From: Cycloclasticus pugetii PS-1
GTDB lineage: Bacteria; Pseudomonadota; Gammaproteobacteria; Methylococcales; Cycloclasticaceae
Length of the DNA: 64,000 nt
Direction of reading: 5' to 3'
Assembly: GCF_000384415.1 (NCBI RefSeq)
Contig: NZ_ARVU01000001.1
Location: forward strand, 1,674,001-1,738,000
The notes below the pieces were generated by a model. The model saw only the letters and a program-made list of their open reading frames with translations, was not told the origin of the DNA and did not search any database. Made by a program: the position numbers and the translations under genes. Each line of letters begins with the position of its first letter. Position 1 is the stretch's first letter. Shown here piece after piece: positions 1-9,126 of this stretch.

Positions 1-308
1 GACGCTTGGCGTATTTGGTTTACGACTTTGTGATTGGTCGTAAATGCTGGCACTACCGCGTCAAACTTTGCGTTATTTAAATCAACCACCAACCGAGAGG
101 GGTTATCGAGTGAAAACACTTTATGCACAACCGGTGACGACAAACCAAACACTAAACGCGTATGATCCGGTGCAGTCCAATAACGCAGTGAGTCCACTTT
201 TTTACTTGCAGCGGCGATTGCCGTAGTACTTATTGATAAGGCAAAGACAACCAACATCAGCATTGACACATGCTCTATCAGTTTAAAATTATTCGAGAAT
301 AGTTTCAT
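1..308 (-). CDS. N-acetylmuramoyl-L-alanine amidase, N-terminal part (AmiB/AmiC type)
   Basis: The reverse strand reads from an ATG at 308 off the left edge, giving 102 residues. The first 32 or so look like a cleavable signal peptide (MKLFSNNFK, then a hydrophobic stretch ending AIAA). An AMIN domain follows, recognisable from LRYWTAPDHTRLVFGL and SRLVVDLNN. AMIN domains target periplasmic amidases to peptidoglycan at the division site. The zinc amidase domain would lie outside the window. tsaE just upstream on the same strand matches the usual nnrD-tsaE-amiB order, which supports the call. The family is clear. Whether it is amiB or amiC cannot be told from this part. Confidence 0.8.
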   Translation of the reverse strand, partial: MKLFSNNFKLIEHVSMLMLVVFALSISTTAIAAASKKVDSLRYWTAPDHTRLVFGLSSPVVHKVFSLDNPSRLVVDLNNAKFDAVVPAFTTNHKVVNQIRQA

Positions 309-320
309 AACCAACTGTTT

Positions 321-737
321 TTATGAGTCTTTATAGTTAGATATTAACAGTTCTCTCTCCGTTCCGTAAATATTTATTTTAATCAGTAAATCTGGTTCTG
401 TTAATAAGTCTCCGCCATTAACTGGCCATTCAACAAAACAAATTGATTCGTTATTAAAATAATCACGTATCCCCATGTACTCGAGCTCTTCAGCATCCTT
501 TACTCGATACAAATCAAAATGAAAGACTGGTTGATCGTTGATGATGTAGGGTTCAACTAAATTATACGTCGGGCTTTTAACGGCTCCTTGGTGCCCCAGG
601 CCTTGTAAAACACCTCGAACTAAGGTTGTTTTTCCTGCACCTAAATCACCCTCTAAAAAAACAATCATTCCCGCTTTCAACTTCAATGCCAGCTGCTTTC
701 CCGCTGCTAACATGCCCTGCTCATCTTTAATAATCAT
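321..737 (-). CDS. tsaE: tRNA threonylcarbamoyladenosine biosynthesis ATPase TsaE
   Basis: 138 residues, normal for TsaE. A Walker A loop, GDLGAGKTT, sits at residues 30-38, and the family motifs SPTYNLVEPY, FHFDLYRV and FVEWP follow. TsaE works with TsaB and TsaD in the cytoplasm to make the t6A37 modification on ANN-decoding tRNAs. Its ATPase resets the complex. The start overlaps the end of nnrD by 11 bases, and the amidase gene begins 12 bases after its stop, so the three genes are probably co-transcribed. Confidence 0.95.
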   Translation of the reverse strand: MIIKDEQGMLAAGKQLALKLKAGMIVFLEGDLGAGKTTLVRGVLQGLGHQGAVKSPTYNLVEPYIINDQPVFHFDLYRVKDAEELEYMGIRDYFNNESICFVEWPVNGGDLLTEPDLLIKINIYGTERELLISNYKDS

Positions 738-1602
738 TCACTAACTCACGAATTGGTTGCATCAAATCACTTGCCAACAGGCCTCTTTGACCCTTCTGAG
801 CCGCACAATCGGCTGCCATCGCATGAACCATTACAGCCATTTTTGCGGCGTCTAAAATCGTTAAGCCTTGAGCCATTAAACCTGAAATAACCCCTGTTAA
901 GACATCACCCATACCGCCTGACGCCATGCCTGGGTTACCGGCTTTACACATGTAAATATCATCACCGCCGCCATAAACTAAACTACCAGAACCTTTTAAA
1001 ACAACCACCCCTCCATATTCATTCTGGAGCTCTTTAACAGCTGCTTGCCGATCTAGTTGAATATCCGCAGCTGAACAGCGCAGTAGGCGCGCAGCCTCAC
1101 CGACATGAGGCGTTAATACCCAATTTTTATTTTTCCGAGGTGACCTAGACAATAAATTCAGCCCATCCGCATCAACCACTGCTGCTAGCCCCGTTTCTAA
1201 GGCCGCTTCATAGAGACTGCTTGACCACCGTGTTTGACCAAGCCCTGGACCGATACCAATAACATCACAGGCCGTCGCTATTCGCCTTAATTCTCTTTGA
1301 TCAGCGACCCCATGGCACATTAATTCAGGTCGTGACAAAGTAAGGCTTGCCGCATGTTCTTTTTTTGTCGCAATACTAACTAAACCACTGCCAACTCTTA
1401 GCGCTGCTTCTCCAGCCAACCGTATCGCACCACAAAACCCACGATGACCACCCACTAGCAAAACATGGCCAAAATCACCTTTATGTGATTCCTGTTCACG
1501 AGGCGGCAATAAGGTCATCAGCTCAGCATGTGCCAATACCGATATTTTATTTTGTATTTTTTCGGGCATATGAGGACATTCGAAATTGAGATATAAATTC
1601 AC
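727..1602 (-). CDS. nnrD: ADP-dependent NAD(P)H-hydrate dehydratase (stand-alone C-terminal domain)
   Basis: 291 residues with the ribokinase-like dehydratase fold: KGDFGHVLLVGG near residue 41, a central GPGLG, and the nucleotide motif MASGGMGDVLTG near residue 225. It repairs damaged NAD(P)HX using ADP. In many gammaproteobacteria (E. coli YjeF) this domain is fused behind an epimerase domain of about 210 residues. Here only about 35 residues precede it, so the epimerase must be elsewhere or absent. The first codon at 1602 is GTG; an ATG at 1569 is an alternative start. Only 27 bases separate it from the divergent queG, so the two promoters must overlap or reach into coding sequence. Confidence 0.92.
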   Translation of the reverse strand: MNLYLNFECPHMPEKIQNKISVLAHAELMTLLPPREQESHKGDFGHVLLVGGHRGFCGAIRLAGEAALRVGSGLVSIATKKEHAASLTLSRPELMCHGVADQRELRRIATACDVIGIGPGLGQTRWSSSLYEAALETGLAAVVDADGLNLLSRSPRKNKNWVLTPHVGEAARLLRCSAADIQLDRQAAVKELQNEYGGVVVLKGSGSLVYGGGDDIYMCKAGNPGMASGGMGDVLTGVISGLMAQGLTILDAAKMAVMVHAMAADCAAQKGQRGLLASDLMQPIRELVNDY

Positions 1603-1629
1603 TGATCATTTTAAGGTATCCTACCGCAG

Positions 1630-2712
1630 ATGAACGAAAACAACATCGACTTACAACAATTAGCCAAGGAAATAAAATCACTTGGCCAGTCCCTTGGCTT
1701 TCAACAGGTCGGCATTACTGACACCGAATTATCTAACGCTGAAAAACAGCTAAATCATTGGCTTGAGGCGGGCTTCCATGGCGACATGGATTATATGCAC
1801 AAACACGGTACAAAACGTACACGTCCCAGTGAGTTACATGAAGGCACGATACGTGTTATTTCATGCCGCATGGATTATTTACCAGAGCACATGGAGCGCA
1901 CTAAAGACTTAATGAAAGACCCCGTTCGCGCCTATATTTCACGTTATTCGTTAGGACGAGACTATCACAAACTCATCAGAAAAAGGCTTCAAAAACTGGC
2001 AACCCTCATTGAACAAAAAATAGGCCCTTTTGGCTACCGTGTGTTTGTTGATAGTGCACCAGTTATGGAAAAAGCAATTGCTGAAAAAGCCGGCTTAGGT
2101 TGGATTGGAAAACACAGCAATGTATTAAATAAAGAGGCCGGCTCTTGGTTTTTTTTAGGCGAACTCTACATCGACCTGCCACTGCCCATTGATACAGCCG
2201 CCGAAAAACATTGTGGCCGTTGTATCGACTGCATTGATATTTGCCCAACACAGGCTATCGTCGCCCCTTACACCGTTGACGCTAGGCGCTGCATATCATA
2301 CCTGACTATCGAACTGAAAGGCTCGATCCCAGAAGAATTTCGCGCTCCAATGGGTAATCGAATATATGGTTGTGATGACTGCCAACAAGTTTGCCCATGG
2401 AATCGATTCGCCAGTTTGACGAACGAAGAAGACTTCCTAGCGCGCCAACATTTAGATACCACGTCTCTCATTGACATCTTTCGCTGGGATGAACACACTT
2501 TTTTAAAAAACACCGAGGGCTCTGCTATTCGTAGAATTGGTTATGTCAGCTGGATTAGGAATATTGCCGTTGCCCTAGGTAACGCGCCCCACGATAAGGA
2601 AATCATTAAAACCTTGAGCGAAAAACAACATGACGACAACCCAATTATTCAAGAACATGTGCAGTGGGCCATCACACAACAAAAACAGAAAAAGCCTTTA
2701 AGTAATTGCTAA
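1630..2712 (+). CDS. queG: Epoxyqueuosine reductase QueG
   Basis: 360 residues. QueG makes queuosine in the wobble position of tRNA from epoxyqueuosine, using cobalamin and two [4Fe-4S] clusters. Both cluster motifs are visible: CGRCIDCIDICP at about 196-207 and CDDCQQVCPW at about 249-258. The N-terminal half carries the B12-binding family signatures, such as RVFVDSAPVMEKAIAEKAGLG. The far C-terminus is slightly shorter than in E. coli (379 residues). It is divergent from nnrD, a common arrangement. It is probably monocistronic, because orn reads toward it and ends 10 bases beyond its stop. Confidence 0.95.
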   Translation: MNENNIDLQQLAKEIKSLGQSLGFQQVGITDTELSNAEKQLNHWLEAGFHGDMDYMHKHGTKRTRPSELHEGTIRVISCRMDYLPEHMERTKDLMKDPVRAYISRYSLGRDYHKLIRKRLQKLATLIEQKIGPFGYRVFVDSAPVMEKAIAEKAGLGWIGKHSNVLNKEAGSWFFLGELYIDLPLPIDTAAEKHCGRCIDCIDICPTQAIVAPYTVDARRCISYLTIELKGSIPEEFRAPMGNRIYGCDDCQQVCPWNRFASLTNEEDFLARQHLDTTSLIDIFRWDEHTFLKNTEGSAIRRIGYVSWIRNIAVALGNAPHDKEIIKTLSEKQHDDNPIIQEHVQWAITQQKQKKPLSNC

Positions 2713-2722
2713 GCAAAGTCAC

Positions 2723-3271
2723 TTAGCCAATTTTTATAAAATGCTCTCTGTAGTACTTTAATTCTTCTATTGACTCGATAACATCGTCTAAAGCCTGGTG
2801 CGTCGCTTTTTTCTTAAAGCCCTTCATTATTTCTGGTGCCCAACGGCCTGCCAATTCTTTTAACGTGCTCACGTCCAAATTTCTGTAATGAAAAAATGCC
2901 TCTAGCGTTGGCATATAGTTCGCCATAAAACGCCGGTCTTGGCAAATACTGTTTCCACACATAGGTGAAGCACCTTGTGGGACCCATTTCTCCAAAAAAT
3001 CAATGGTTTGCTGTTCAGCATCGCGTTCTGATAATGAACTTTTTAAAACGCGCTCAATCAAGCCAGACTGGCCATGGTGCTGCTGATTCCAATCATCCAT
3101 TGCATCCATCGTTTGTTTTGTTTGACGTACTGCTAACACCGGCCCTTGTGCAAGCACATTCAGTTCCTTATCGGTGACAATCGTTGCGATTTCAATGATA
3201 GAATCGCTGGCAGGTTCTAAACCCGTCATTTCAAGGTCTATCCATATTAAATTCTGTTTATCTTGAGACAT
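2723..3271 (-). CDS. orn: Oligoribonuclease
   Basis: 182 residues, the standard Orn length. The DEDDh exonuclease residues are visible: [10 protein letters not shown] at 10-19 (first Asp and Glu), the central [13 protein letters not shown], and [14 protein letters not shown] near the C-terminus (His and last Asp). Orn degrades 2-5 nt RNAs, and in many gammaproteobacteria linear pGpG from c-di-GMP turnover. It is convergent with queG and divergent from the M48 protease gene at 3328. Confidence 0.96.
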   Translation of the reverse strand: MSQDKQNLIWIDLEMTGLEPASDSIIEIATIVTDKELNVLAQGPVLAVRQTKQTMDAMDDWNQQHHGQSGLIERVLKSSLSERDAEQQTIDFLEKWVPQGASPMCGNSICQDRRFMANYMPTLEAFFHYRNLDVSTLKELAGRWAPEIMKGFKKKATHQALDDVIESIEELKYYREHFIKIG

Positions 3272-3327
3272 TTTATTACCTTATATAAATTACAAATATT
3301 AATAACACCCAGCATGCTAGTAAAATT

Positions 3328-4581
3328 ATGAATGAGTTTAGCTATATTTTTTTATTTTTCTTAGTCGCCTCAACACTACTAACACTGTGGTTGAATAAAC
3401 GCCAAATAATGCACATCATGCACCACCGGAATAGCGTACCCAGTGATTTCAGTGACAAAATTGATTTAACCGCCCACCAAAAAGCGGCTGATTACACCAT
3501 TGCTAAAACAAAAATAGACAACTTACAAACCCTGCTAAGTGCTGGCATTTTAATCATTCTAACCTTAGGCGGCTTGATTAATGTCATTCTTGAAACAAGC
3601 CAGACTTACCTCTATAGCGATATTTGGGCTGGGGTGAGCTTAGTTCTTTTTGTTTTTGTTCTCTCCCATCTTCTTGGTTTACCTTTGAGCGTCTATCAAA
3701 CCTTCAAGGTCGAACAGTACTTTGGTTTCAATCGTACAACGGTAACGCAGTTTATCAAAGATCAGTTTTTACAACTGAGCTTAATGTTTGTGATCGGCAT
3801 TCCGCTGCTGTACGCGCTGTTATGGGTTATGGATAAAATGGGTACATATTGGTGGCTGTATGCTTGGATACTAACCATCAGTTTTACATTTTTTATGACT
3901 TGGTTAGTTCCTACAGTTATCGCCCCCTTGTTTAATAAGTTCACCCCGCTTGAAGAAGGCGAATTAAAATCAAAAATCACACAACTTTTTGAACGGTGCG
4001 GTTTTAATAGCAAAGGCATTTACATCATGGACGGGTCAAAACGTTCAGGGCACGGTAACGCTTACTTTACAGGCATTGGAAACAACAAGCGTATCGTTTT
4101 TTTTGATACCTTAATTGACGCCCTAAGCCCCGATGAAATAGAGGCCGTACTTGCTCATGAGCTCGGTCATTTTAAATGCAAACATATTCTCAAGCAGATG
4201 CTCACATCAACGCTCATTACCCTGATAGGGTTTGCTATCTTGGGCGTGTTAAAACAACAAAATTGGTTCTTTGAAGGTTTGGGTGTCTTGCAAAATAACA
4301 ACGCTGTCGCGCTACTACTTTTCATCTTAGTGATGCCGGTTTTCACTACTTTTTTACAACCACTTAGCAGTCATCTTCAGCGTAAGTTTGAGTTTGAAGC
4401 AGATGCCTTTGCAAGCACAATGGCTAACCCAGAGCACCTAATTCAGGCCCTTGTGAAGCTCTATCGAGAAAATGCCAGCACACTAACGCCAGATCCACTT
4501 TATTCAAGCTTCCACCATAGCCACCCGCCTGCTGGCGTGAGAATTAATCACTTAAAAGAGCTAGCCCATAAAGCTTATTAA
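3328..4581 (+). CDS. M48 family (Ste24/CAAX-type) membrane metalloprotease
   Basis: 417 residues with several hydrophobic segments before the catalytic site HELGHFKCKH (about residues 276-285; HExxH zinc motif). The third zinc ligand is probably in FEFEADAFA near 355. The N-terminal region and length match the Ste24-like M48 peptidases common next to orn/rsgA in gammaproteobacteria. It is distinct from the shorter HtpX at 48 kb. The bacterial substrates are not known. A role in membrane protein quality control is likely, but this is inference. Confidence 0.88.
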   Translation: MNEFSYIFLFFLVASTLLTLWLNKRQIMHIMHHRNSVPSDFSDKIDLTAHQKAADYTIAKTKIDNLQTLLSAGILIILTLGGLINVILETSQTYLYSDIWAGVSLVLFVFVLSHLLGLPLSVYQTFKVEQYFGFNRTTVTQFIKDQFLQLSLMFVIGIPLLYALLWVMDKMGTYWWLYAWILTISFTFFMTWLVPTVIAPLFNKFTPLEEGELKSKITQLFERCGFNSKGIYIMDGSKRSGHGNAYFTGIGNNKRIVFFDTLIDALSPDEIEAVLAHELGHFKCKHILKQMLTSTLITLIGFAILGVLKQQNWFFEGLGVLQNNNAVALLLFILVMPVFTTFLQPLSSHLQRKFEFEADAFASTMANPEHLIQALVKLYRENASTLTPDPLYSSFHHSHPPAGVRINHLKELAHKAY

Positions 4582-4711
4582 CGCTGCCTATGAACGTAAA
4601 CGCCCGCTGCACGCTGTTTTTGCCTGTTAAGCCTTACTTTGTAAAAATGCTAACAAGCATTCAACGAATTGTTTCGCAAACAGCTTATCATTCACCTAAA
4701 ACCCGTATTCT

Positions 4712-5641
4712 GTGAAGACTAACAAACGCGCGCAACACACTAAAAAGGAGCAACAAAAGCTTCTTAAAGGTCGCATTATTGCTCACTTAGGAAAGGCGTT
4801 AATTATAGAGGACGAGCAAGGTCGAACGGCTCGCTGTAAAAAACGCACACAGCTACAACAGCCTGCTGTTGGCGACTATGTAGAATGGATAAAAACTGAG
4901 GATGATGCGGGGCGCGTTGAAAATGTATTAGAACGTCGTTCACTACTGTCTAGACCTGCAAAAAATGGCCAAACACGGCCTGTCGCTGCTAATCTTGACC
5001 AAATTGTTATTATTATTGCCGTTAAACCTACAATAGATCCGCTGCTACTCGATCAATACTTGATTGTTTGTGAGTTCCAAGAAATAAAACCACTTATTGT
5101 ATTGAATAAAGTTGACCTGCTTGATGAGAGCTCAAGGAAAAGCACTGATGAGCTGATCCTACTTTATCGAAACCTTAGCTATGAAGTTATCGAGGTTAGC
5201 GCTGTAGAAAAAAGCGGGCTAGACAAACTAAGAAAACGGCTGAAAAATGAAACCAGTATCTTAGTTGGACAGTCTGGCGTGGGCAAATCAACCATCACTA
5301 ATTCATTACTACCTGACCTAGACCTTCAAACAAAAGCTCTTTCCACGGCATCAGGCTTGGGCAAACACACAACCACCTCATCCACTTTGTACAAACTACC
5401 TGAGGGTGGTGACATTATTGATAGCCCGGGTGTTAATATTTTTGGTTTAGCGCACATTACCGAACAAAATTTGGCTTATGGCTATCGAGAAATCAAGCAC
5501 TTAGCAGAGCATTGTAAGTACTCAAACTGTCTGCACCTAAAAGAGCCCAAATGTGCCGTTAAAGATGCCGTTGAAACAGGTGATGTTTCAAAAAAACGCT
5601 ACTTACGATATTTGAAATTACGCGATAAACTTGCTTACTAG
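4712..5641 (+). CDS. rsgA: Ribosome small-subunit-dependent GTPase A (RsgA)
   Basis: 309 residues starting at GTG. The GTPase motifs come in the circularly permuted order typical of RsgA: NKVD near residue 130, then the P-loop GQSGVGKST near 188, then DSPG near 237. An OB-fold lies at the N-terminus, and a C-terminal zinc cluster is seen in CKYSNCLHLKEPKC. RsgA checks late maturation of the 30S subunit. In E. coli rsgA is next to orn. Here the M48 protease gene sits between them. The 3' end overlaps the convergent hinT gene by 4 bases. Confidence 0.96.
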   Translation: MKTNKRAQHTKKEQQKLLKGRIIAHLGKALIIEDEQGRTARCKKRTQLQQPAVGDYVEWIKTEDDAGRVENVLERRSLLSRPAKNGQTRPVAANLDQIVIIIAVKPTIDPLLLDQYLIVCEFQEIKPLIVLNKVDLLDESSRKSTDELILLYRNLSYEVIEVSAVEKSGLDKLRKRLKNETSILVGQSGVGKSTITNSLLPDLDLQTKALSTASGLGKHTTTSSTLYKLPEGGDIIDSPGVNIFGLAHITEQNLAYGYREIKHLAEHCKYSNCLHLKEPKCAVKDAVETGDVSKKRYLRYLKLRDKLAY

Positions 5642-5982
5642 CCTGGAGGCCACTGCATTGCTCTTCCACCTAGCACATGCAGGTGAATATGGTAGACCTC
5701 TTGGCCAGCATCTTGTTTACAGTTAAACACGGTTCGATAACCTGACTCCGACAACCCCTCCATCTCAGCCACTTTTTTAGCCGCCTGCATAATTTCACCC
5801 ATTAACAAGGTGTCTTCCTCGCCCATATCTGCCAATGTCGGGATATGCTTTTTAGGAATAACCAATATATGCGTTGGTGCTCGCGGATTAATATCTCTAA
5901 ACGCTAAAACAGACTCGGTTTCATACACAACATCCGGTGTTATTTCACCATTCACCATCTTACAGAATAAACAATCCGTCAT
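5638..5982 (-). CDS. hinT: HIT family nucleotide-binding protein HinT
   Basis: 114 residues with the histidine triad HIHLHVLGG starting at residue 98 and the N-terminal zinc-type pair CLFCKM. HinT proteins are purine nucleoside phosphoramidate hydrolases. The gene lies 11 bases after recR on the same strand, so it is probably the last gene of the dnaX-ybaB-recR cluster. Confidence 0.93.
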   Translation of the reverse strand: MTDCLFCKMVNGEITPDVVYETESVLAFRDINPRAPTHILVIPKKHIPTLADMGEEDTLLMGEIMQAAKKVAEMEGLSESGYRTVFNCKQDAGQEVYHIHLHVLGGRAMQWPPG

Positions 5983-5993
5983 TTATTGCTCCT

Positions 5994-6590
5994 TTAAACT
6001 TCACTACGCCCACTAAACGCGTGAGACAACGTACCACTATCAATATATTCTAACTCGCCGCCAAAAGGCACACCGTGCGCTATACGCGTAGCCCTAACGG
6101 AGTATTTTTTTGCCATCTCACTAATATAATGCGCTGTTGCTTCACCTTCAACCGTTGGATTAGTCGCCAAAATAATTTCTTTAATGACGCCCATTTTCAG
6201 TCTATCAACCAATTTATCCAAACCGATGTCCGCTGGCCCCAAGCCATCGAGCGGAGACAAGCGGCCGTTCAACACAAAATACACCCCTTTAAAAGAGGTT
6301 GCACCGTCTATCGCCATCACATCAGCAGGTGTTTCCACAATACATAATAACTGTTGATCACGGCGATCATCTGAACATAATCCGCAAATATCAGCAGACG
6401 ACAACGTTTGACAAACCGAACAGTGTCCAATTTTATCCACCGCTTCTGCAAGGCTTTGCGCCAATTTAAAGGCGCCCTGACGGTCACGTTCTAGTAGATG
6501 AAACGCCATTCGTTGGGCCGACTTTTGACCGACACCCGGTAAACAGCGCAAGGCCTGAATAAGGTCTTGAAGAATGGGCTCAGATTGCAT
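5994..6590 (-). CDS. recR: Recombination mediator RecR
   Basis: 198 residues, normal for RecR. Order: helix-hairpin-helix near LRCLPGVGQKSAQRMAFHLL, a four-cysteine zinc finger (CSVC ... CGLC, about residues 57-72), then a Toprim domain with CIVETPADVMAID. RecR works with RecF/RecO to load RecA at single-stranded gaps. It starts directly after the ybaB stop, in the conserved dnaX-ybaB-recR order. Confidence 0.97.
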   Translation of the reverse strand: MQSEPILQDLIQALRCLPGVGQKSAQRMAFHLLERDRQGAFKLAQSLAEAVDKIGHCSVCQTLSSADICGLCSDDRRDQQLLCIVETPADVMAIDGATSFKGVYFVLNGRLSPLDGLGPADIGLDKLVDRLKMGVIKEIILATNPTVEGEATAHYISEMAKKYSVRATRIAHGVPFGGELEYIDSGTLSHAFSGRSEV

Positions 6591-6917
6591 TTAAAAAGGT
6601 AATTTGAAGCCAGGAGGTAGTGGAATGCCTGCGGTCATCCCCGCCATACTCTCTTTATTTTCACTTTCAACTTTACGCACCGCATCATTAATCGCTGAGA
6701 CAATTAGATCTTCGAGCATTTCCTGGTCATTATCTGCAATCAAACTTGGGTCTATCGATAACCTTTTGGCTTCGTGTTTTCCTGTCAGTACGACCTTAAC
6801 AAGACCTGCTCCGGACTCGCCCGTCACTTCAAGTTCTGCCAGCTTTTGTTGCGCCTCTTGCATCTTTTCTTGCATTTTTTGCGCTTGTTGCATTAAGTCG
6901 CCTAATTGGTTCTTCAT
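6591..6917 (-). CDS. ybaB: YbaB/EbfC family nucleoid-associated protein
   Basis: 108 residues. A coiled-coil-like helix rich in M, Q, K and E (residues 5-30) is followed by the compact beta core and an ending with PPGFKLPF, all typical of YbaB/EbfC. These are dimeric DNA-binding proteins of uncertain regulatory role. It sits between dnaX (24 bases upstream) and recR (contiguous), its conserved place. Confidence 0.95.
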   Translation of the reverse strand: MKNQLGDLMQQAQKMQEKMQEAQQKLAELEVTGESGAGLVKVVLTGKHEAKRLSIDPSLIADNDQEMLEDLIVSAINDAVRKVESENKESMAGMTAGIPLPPGFKLPF

Positions 6918-6941
6918 TTCTTTCTCCGTACTATACCGTGG

Positions 6942-8681
6942 TTAATCTATTGGCTTAATTGAGCCCTCTATAATAGTAGCGTCAAACAACTCCATTATTT
7001 TCTTTACTGCGGGGTTGTTTCTTACTTCTTGCTCTGCCTGACGTTGCCTTTCAGCCACTTTATCATTAGCAATACTATTCGGTGTAACAATGTCTTTAGC
7101 CCCTTCGATGAGCTGAAGCTGTAACTTGCGCCCATAATAATCAGACAATGCCTGTTCTAAGTTTAGCTCTGATTTTTTATTTAGAGAAACATGCCCGCCC
7201 ATTAACATCAACTCACAGACGTGCTCGTCCAGTTTCACCAATGTTGCATTATTCGCTAACTGAAGTGTCATGGGATCCAAGCCTAATGTTGGCACCAACT
7301 CATGCCAAGGCAGATCTACATTGGCAGCTGGTTTTACTGTTTCAACAGGTTGTATAAGAGCCGTGGGGGCTGCTTTTTTAGCGACAGGAACCGGTTCTAC
7401 CGGACGCTTTGTTACTGGCGCTATATTTTCAGGTGTTTTTTTTTCAGGAATAATCAGTTTAGGAGCTTTTTTAGCTTTGCCCGTCTCTTTGCTGTCCTCT
7501 ACTGTGACCTTTTTTGGCACCGCTGCTACTTCAGTTAATTTTTGAGCCGCCACTGGTGGCTTTGGCTTAAGGCTAGCTTGTGCGATGGGTTTATCACTCC
7601 TATTAGCAACATCAACCGGTGCAAAGGCTAGCATCCTCAATAACACCATTTCAAACCCAACTTTTGGTGTAGGTGCCAACGGCAAGTCTTTTTGGCCCAT
7701 CAGTGCTATTTGATAATACAGCTGCACATCTTCTTTGCTTAACTGCTGGGCCAACATGGCCAACGCTTTATCTTCTGCGTCAGTTCCAACTATTTGACAG
7801 ACTGCTATTTGATGCAGGTGAATCAATAACGACTGCAACACTTCTGCATAGTCTGGGGCAAATTCATCCAGTGTTTGAATGCTAGCTAGCACTTCTGATC
7901 CTTGCTGAGTTAATAATGCCTTTAGTAAATCTAGTACCGGTTCGCGTGCAACGCTACCCAGCATATCAATTACATCAGCTTCATTCAGCTCACCGTTGCC
8001 GTGAACAATCGCCTGATCTAATAAACTAAGACCATCACGCATACTGCCATCAGCTGCACGTGCCAATAATTCAGTTGCTTGTTGTTGATATGCAATGCCT
8101 TCGCTTTCAAGAATTAGCTTAAATTGACCTTCAATTTGATCTGGCGATAAGCGCTTCAGGTTAAACTGCAAGCAACGAGATAAAACGGTCACTGGCATTT
8201 TTTGTGGATCTGTCGTTGCTAAAAGAAACTTAACATGAGCGGGCGGCTCTTCTAATGTTTTAAGCAGCGCGTTAAAACTACTTTTGGAAAACATGTGCAC
8301 TTCATCGATCAGGTAAACTTTATATTTACCGCGACTCGGCATATATTGAACGTTTTCTAACAGGTCTCGCGTGTCATCGACACCTGTTCTAGACGCCGCA
8401 TCAACTTCAATTAAATCGGGGTAACAACCTTGATCGACTTCTAGGCAAGTTTCACACTCACCACAAGGCTCTGCATTAGTAAGATTAGGGCAATTTAATG
8501 CTTTAGCTAATACGCGGGCAATTGTTGTTTTCCCTACTCCGCGTGTCCCTGTGAAGAGATAGGCATGATGCAAGCGGTCATTTTCTAAGCCATTGACCAA
8601 GGCACGCACGATATGCTCTTGCCCAACCACTTGAGCAAAATTTAACGGGCGCCATTTTCTTGCAAAGACTTTATAACTCAT
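6942..8681 (-). CDS. dnaX: DNA polymerase III subunits tau and gamma
   Basis: 579 residues. AAA+ clamp-loader ATPase with Walker A GTRGVGKTT near residue 45, zinc-binding cysteines (CPN ... CGECETC, about 64-79) and the DEVH box. A Pro/Lys/Ala-rich linker of about 90 residues follows, then the C-terminal tau region that binds polymerase and helicase. In E. coli a ribosomal frameshift in this gene makes the shorter gamma. An A9 run in the matching place is listed separately. The SRP RNA gene lies upstream on the same strand, and ybaB-recR-hinT follow. Confidence 0.97.
   Translation of the reverse strand: MSYKVFARKWRPLNFAQVVGQEHIVRALVNGLENDRLHHAYLFTGTRGVGKTTIARVLAKALNCPNLTNAEPCGECETCLEVDQGCYPDLIEVDAASRTGVDDTRDLLENVQYMPSRGKYKVYLIDEVHMFSKSSFNALLKTLEEPPAHVKFLLATTDPQKMPVTVLSRCLQFNLKRLSPDQIEGQFKLILESEGIAYQQQATELLARAADGSMRDGLSLLDQAIVHGNGELNEADVIDMLGSVAREPVLDLLKALLTQQGSEVLASIQTLDEFAPDYAEVLQSLLIHLHQIAVCQIVGTDAEDKALAMLAQQLSKEDVQLYYQIALMGQKDLPLAPTPKVGFEMVLLRMLAFAPVDVANRSDKPIAQASLKPKPPVAAQKLTEVAAVPKKVTVEDSKETGKAKKAPKLIIPEKKTPENIAPVTKRPVEPVPVAKKAAPTALIQPVETVKPAANVDLPWHELVPTLGLDPMTLQLANNATLVKLDEHVCELMLMGGHVSLNKKSELNLEQALSDYYGRKLQLQLIEGAKDIVTPNSIANDKVAERQRQAEQEVRNNPAVKKIMELFDATIIEGSIKPID
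7436..7445 (-). other. Candidate slippery site in dnaX (gamma production)
   Basis: On the coding strand there is a run of nine A after a G, read as GAA AAA AAA ACA at codons 413-416. A -1 shift (or one extra A in the transcript) would give AAC ACC TGA and so a protein of about 417 residues, close to the 431-residue E. coli gamma. Loss of one A also reaches a stop (TAG) within a few codons. The position, between the clamp-loader core and the tau-specific part, fits programmed or transcriptional slippage. That the site is used is inference. Confidence 0.6.
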
Positions 8682-8766
8682 AAGTTTTTATAGGGTAACA
8701 AAGGCAATGGGATTGTGCGAATTTTTAGCCCTTTAAGCTAAAACTAAAGAAGCCTCTAAAAAATGG

Positions 8767-8880
<114 letters not shown>

Positions 8881-8909
8881 ATTGTTCGTTGCTTTCAATC
8901 AGGGTGGGG

Positions 8910-8938
8910 ATTGTCCATCATTGTGTGCGATCAATCAA
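8910..8938 (-). promoter_or_regulatory. Possible sigma-70 promoter of the SRP RNA
   Basis: Reverse strand: TTGATT (8933-8938), a 17-base spacer, then GACAAT (8910-8915), about 30 bases before the estimated RNA 5' end. The spacing is ideal; the -10 matches only 4 of 6. Transcripts starting here would need 5' trimming, as occurs for 4.5S RNA. Confidence 0.4.
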
Positions 8939-9126
8939 GAAGGGAGAATAAAGTTTATTCATTATTTTTAAACCAGGAAGCCCTTTATGCTAAATATGCT
9001 TAGTAAGAACTTCCCTTAAATGCTAATTTACCGTAGAGTAGAAGTATGCCTTGGCCCAATTCTGCATTATTGCGCATGAAGAACTCGCCAAACTCCCTCT
9101 TATTACAAAATTTAAGCTACAGCACG

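Noticed and set aside
44-226. Forward open frame of 60 codons at the left edge
   Set aside because: It lies opposite the AMIN-domain amidase, whose reverse-strand translation is clearly a real protein.
7350-7480. Other A-rich spots in dnaX (GCT AAA AAA GC, twice) as slippery sites
   Set aside because: The base before AAA AAA is T, which breaks the X-XXY-YYZ pattern; the A9 run is far better.
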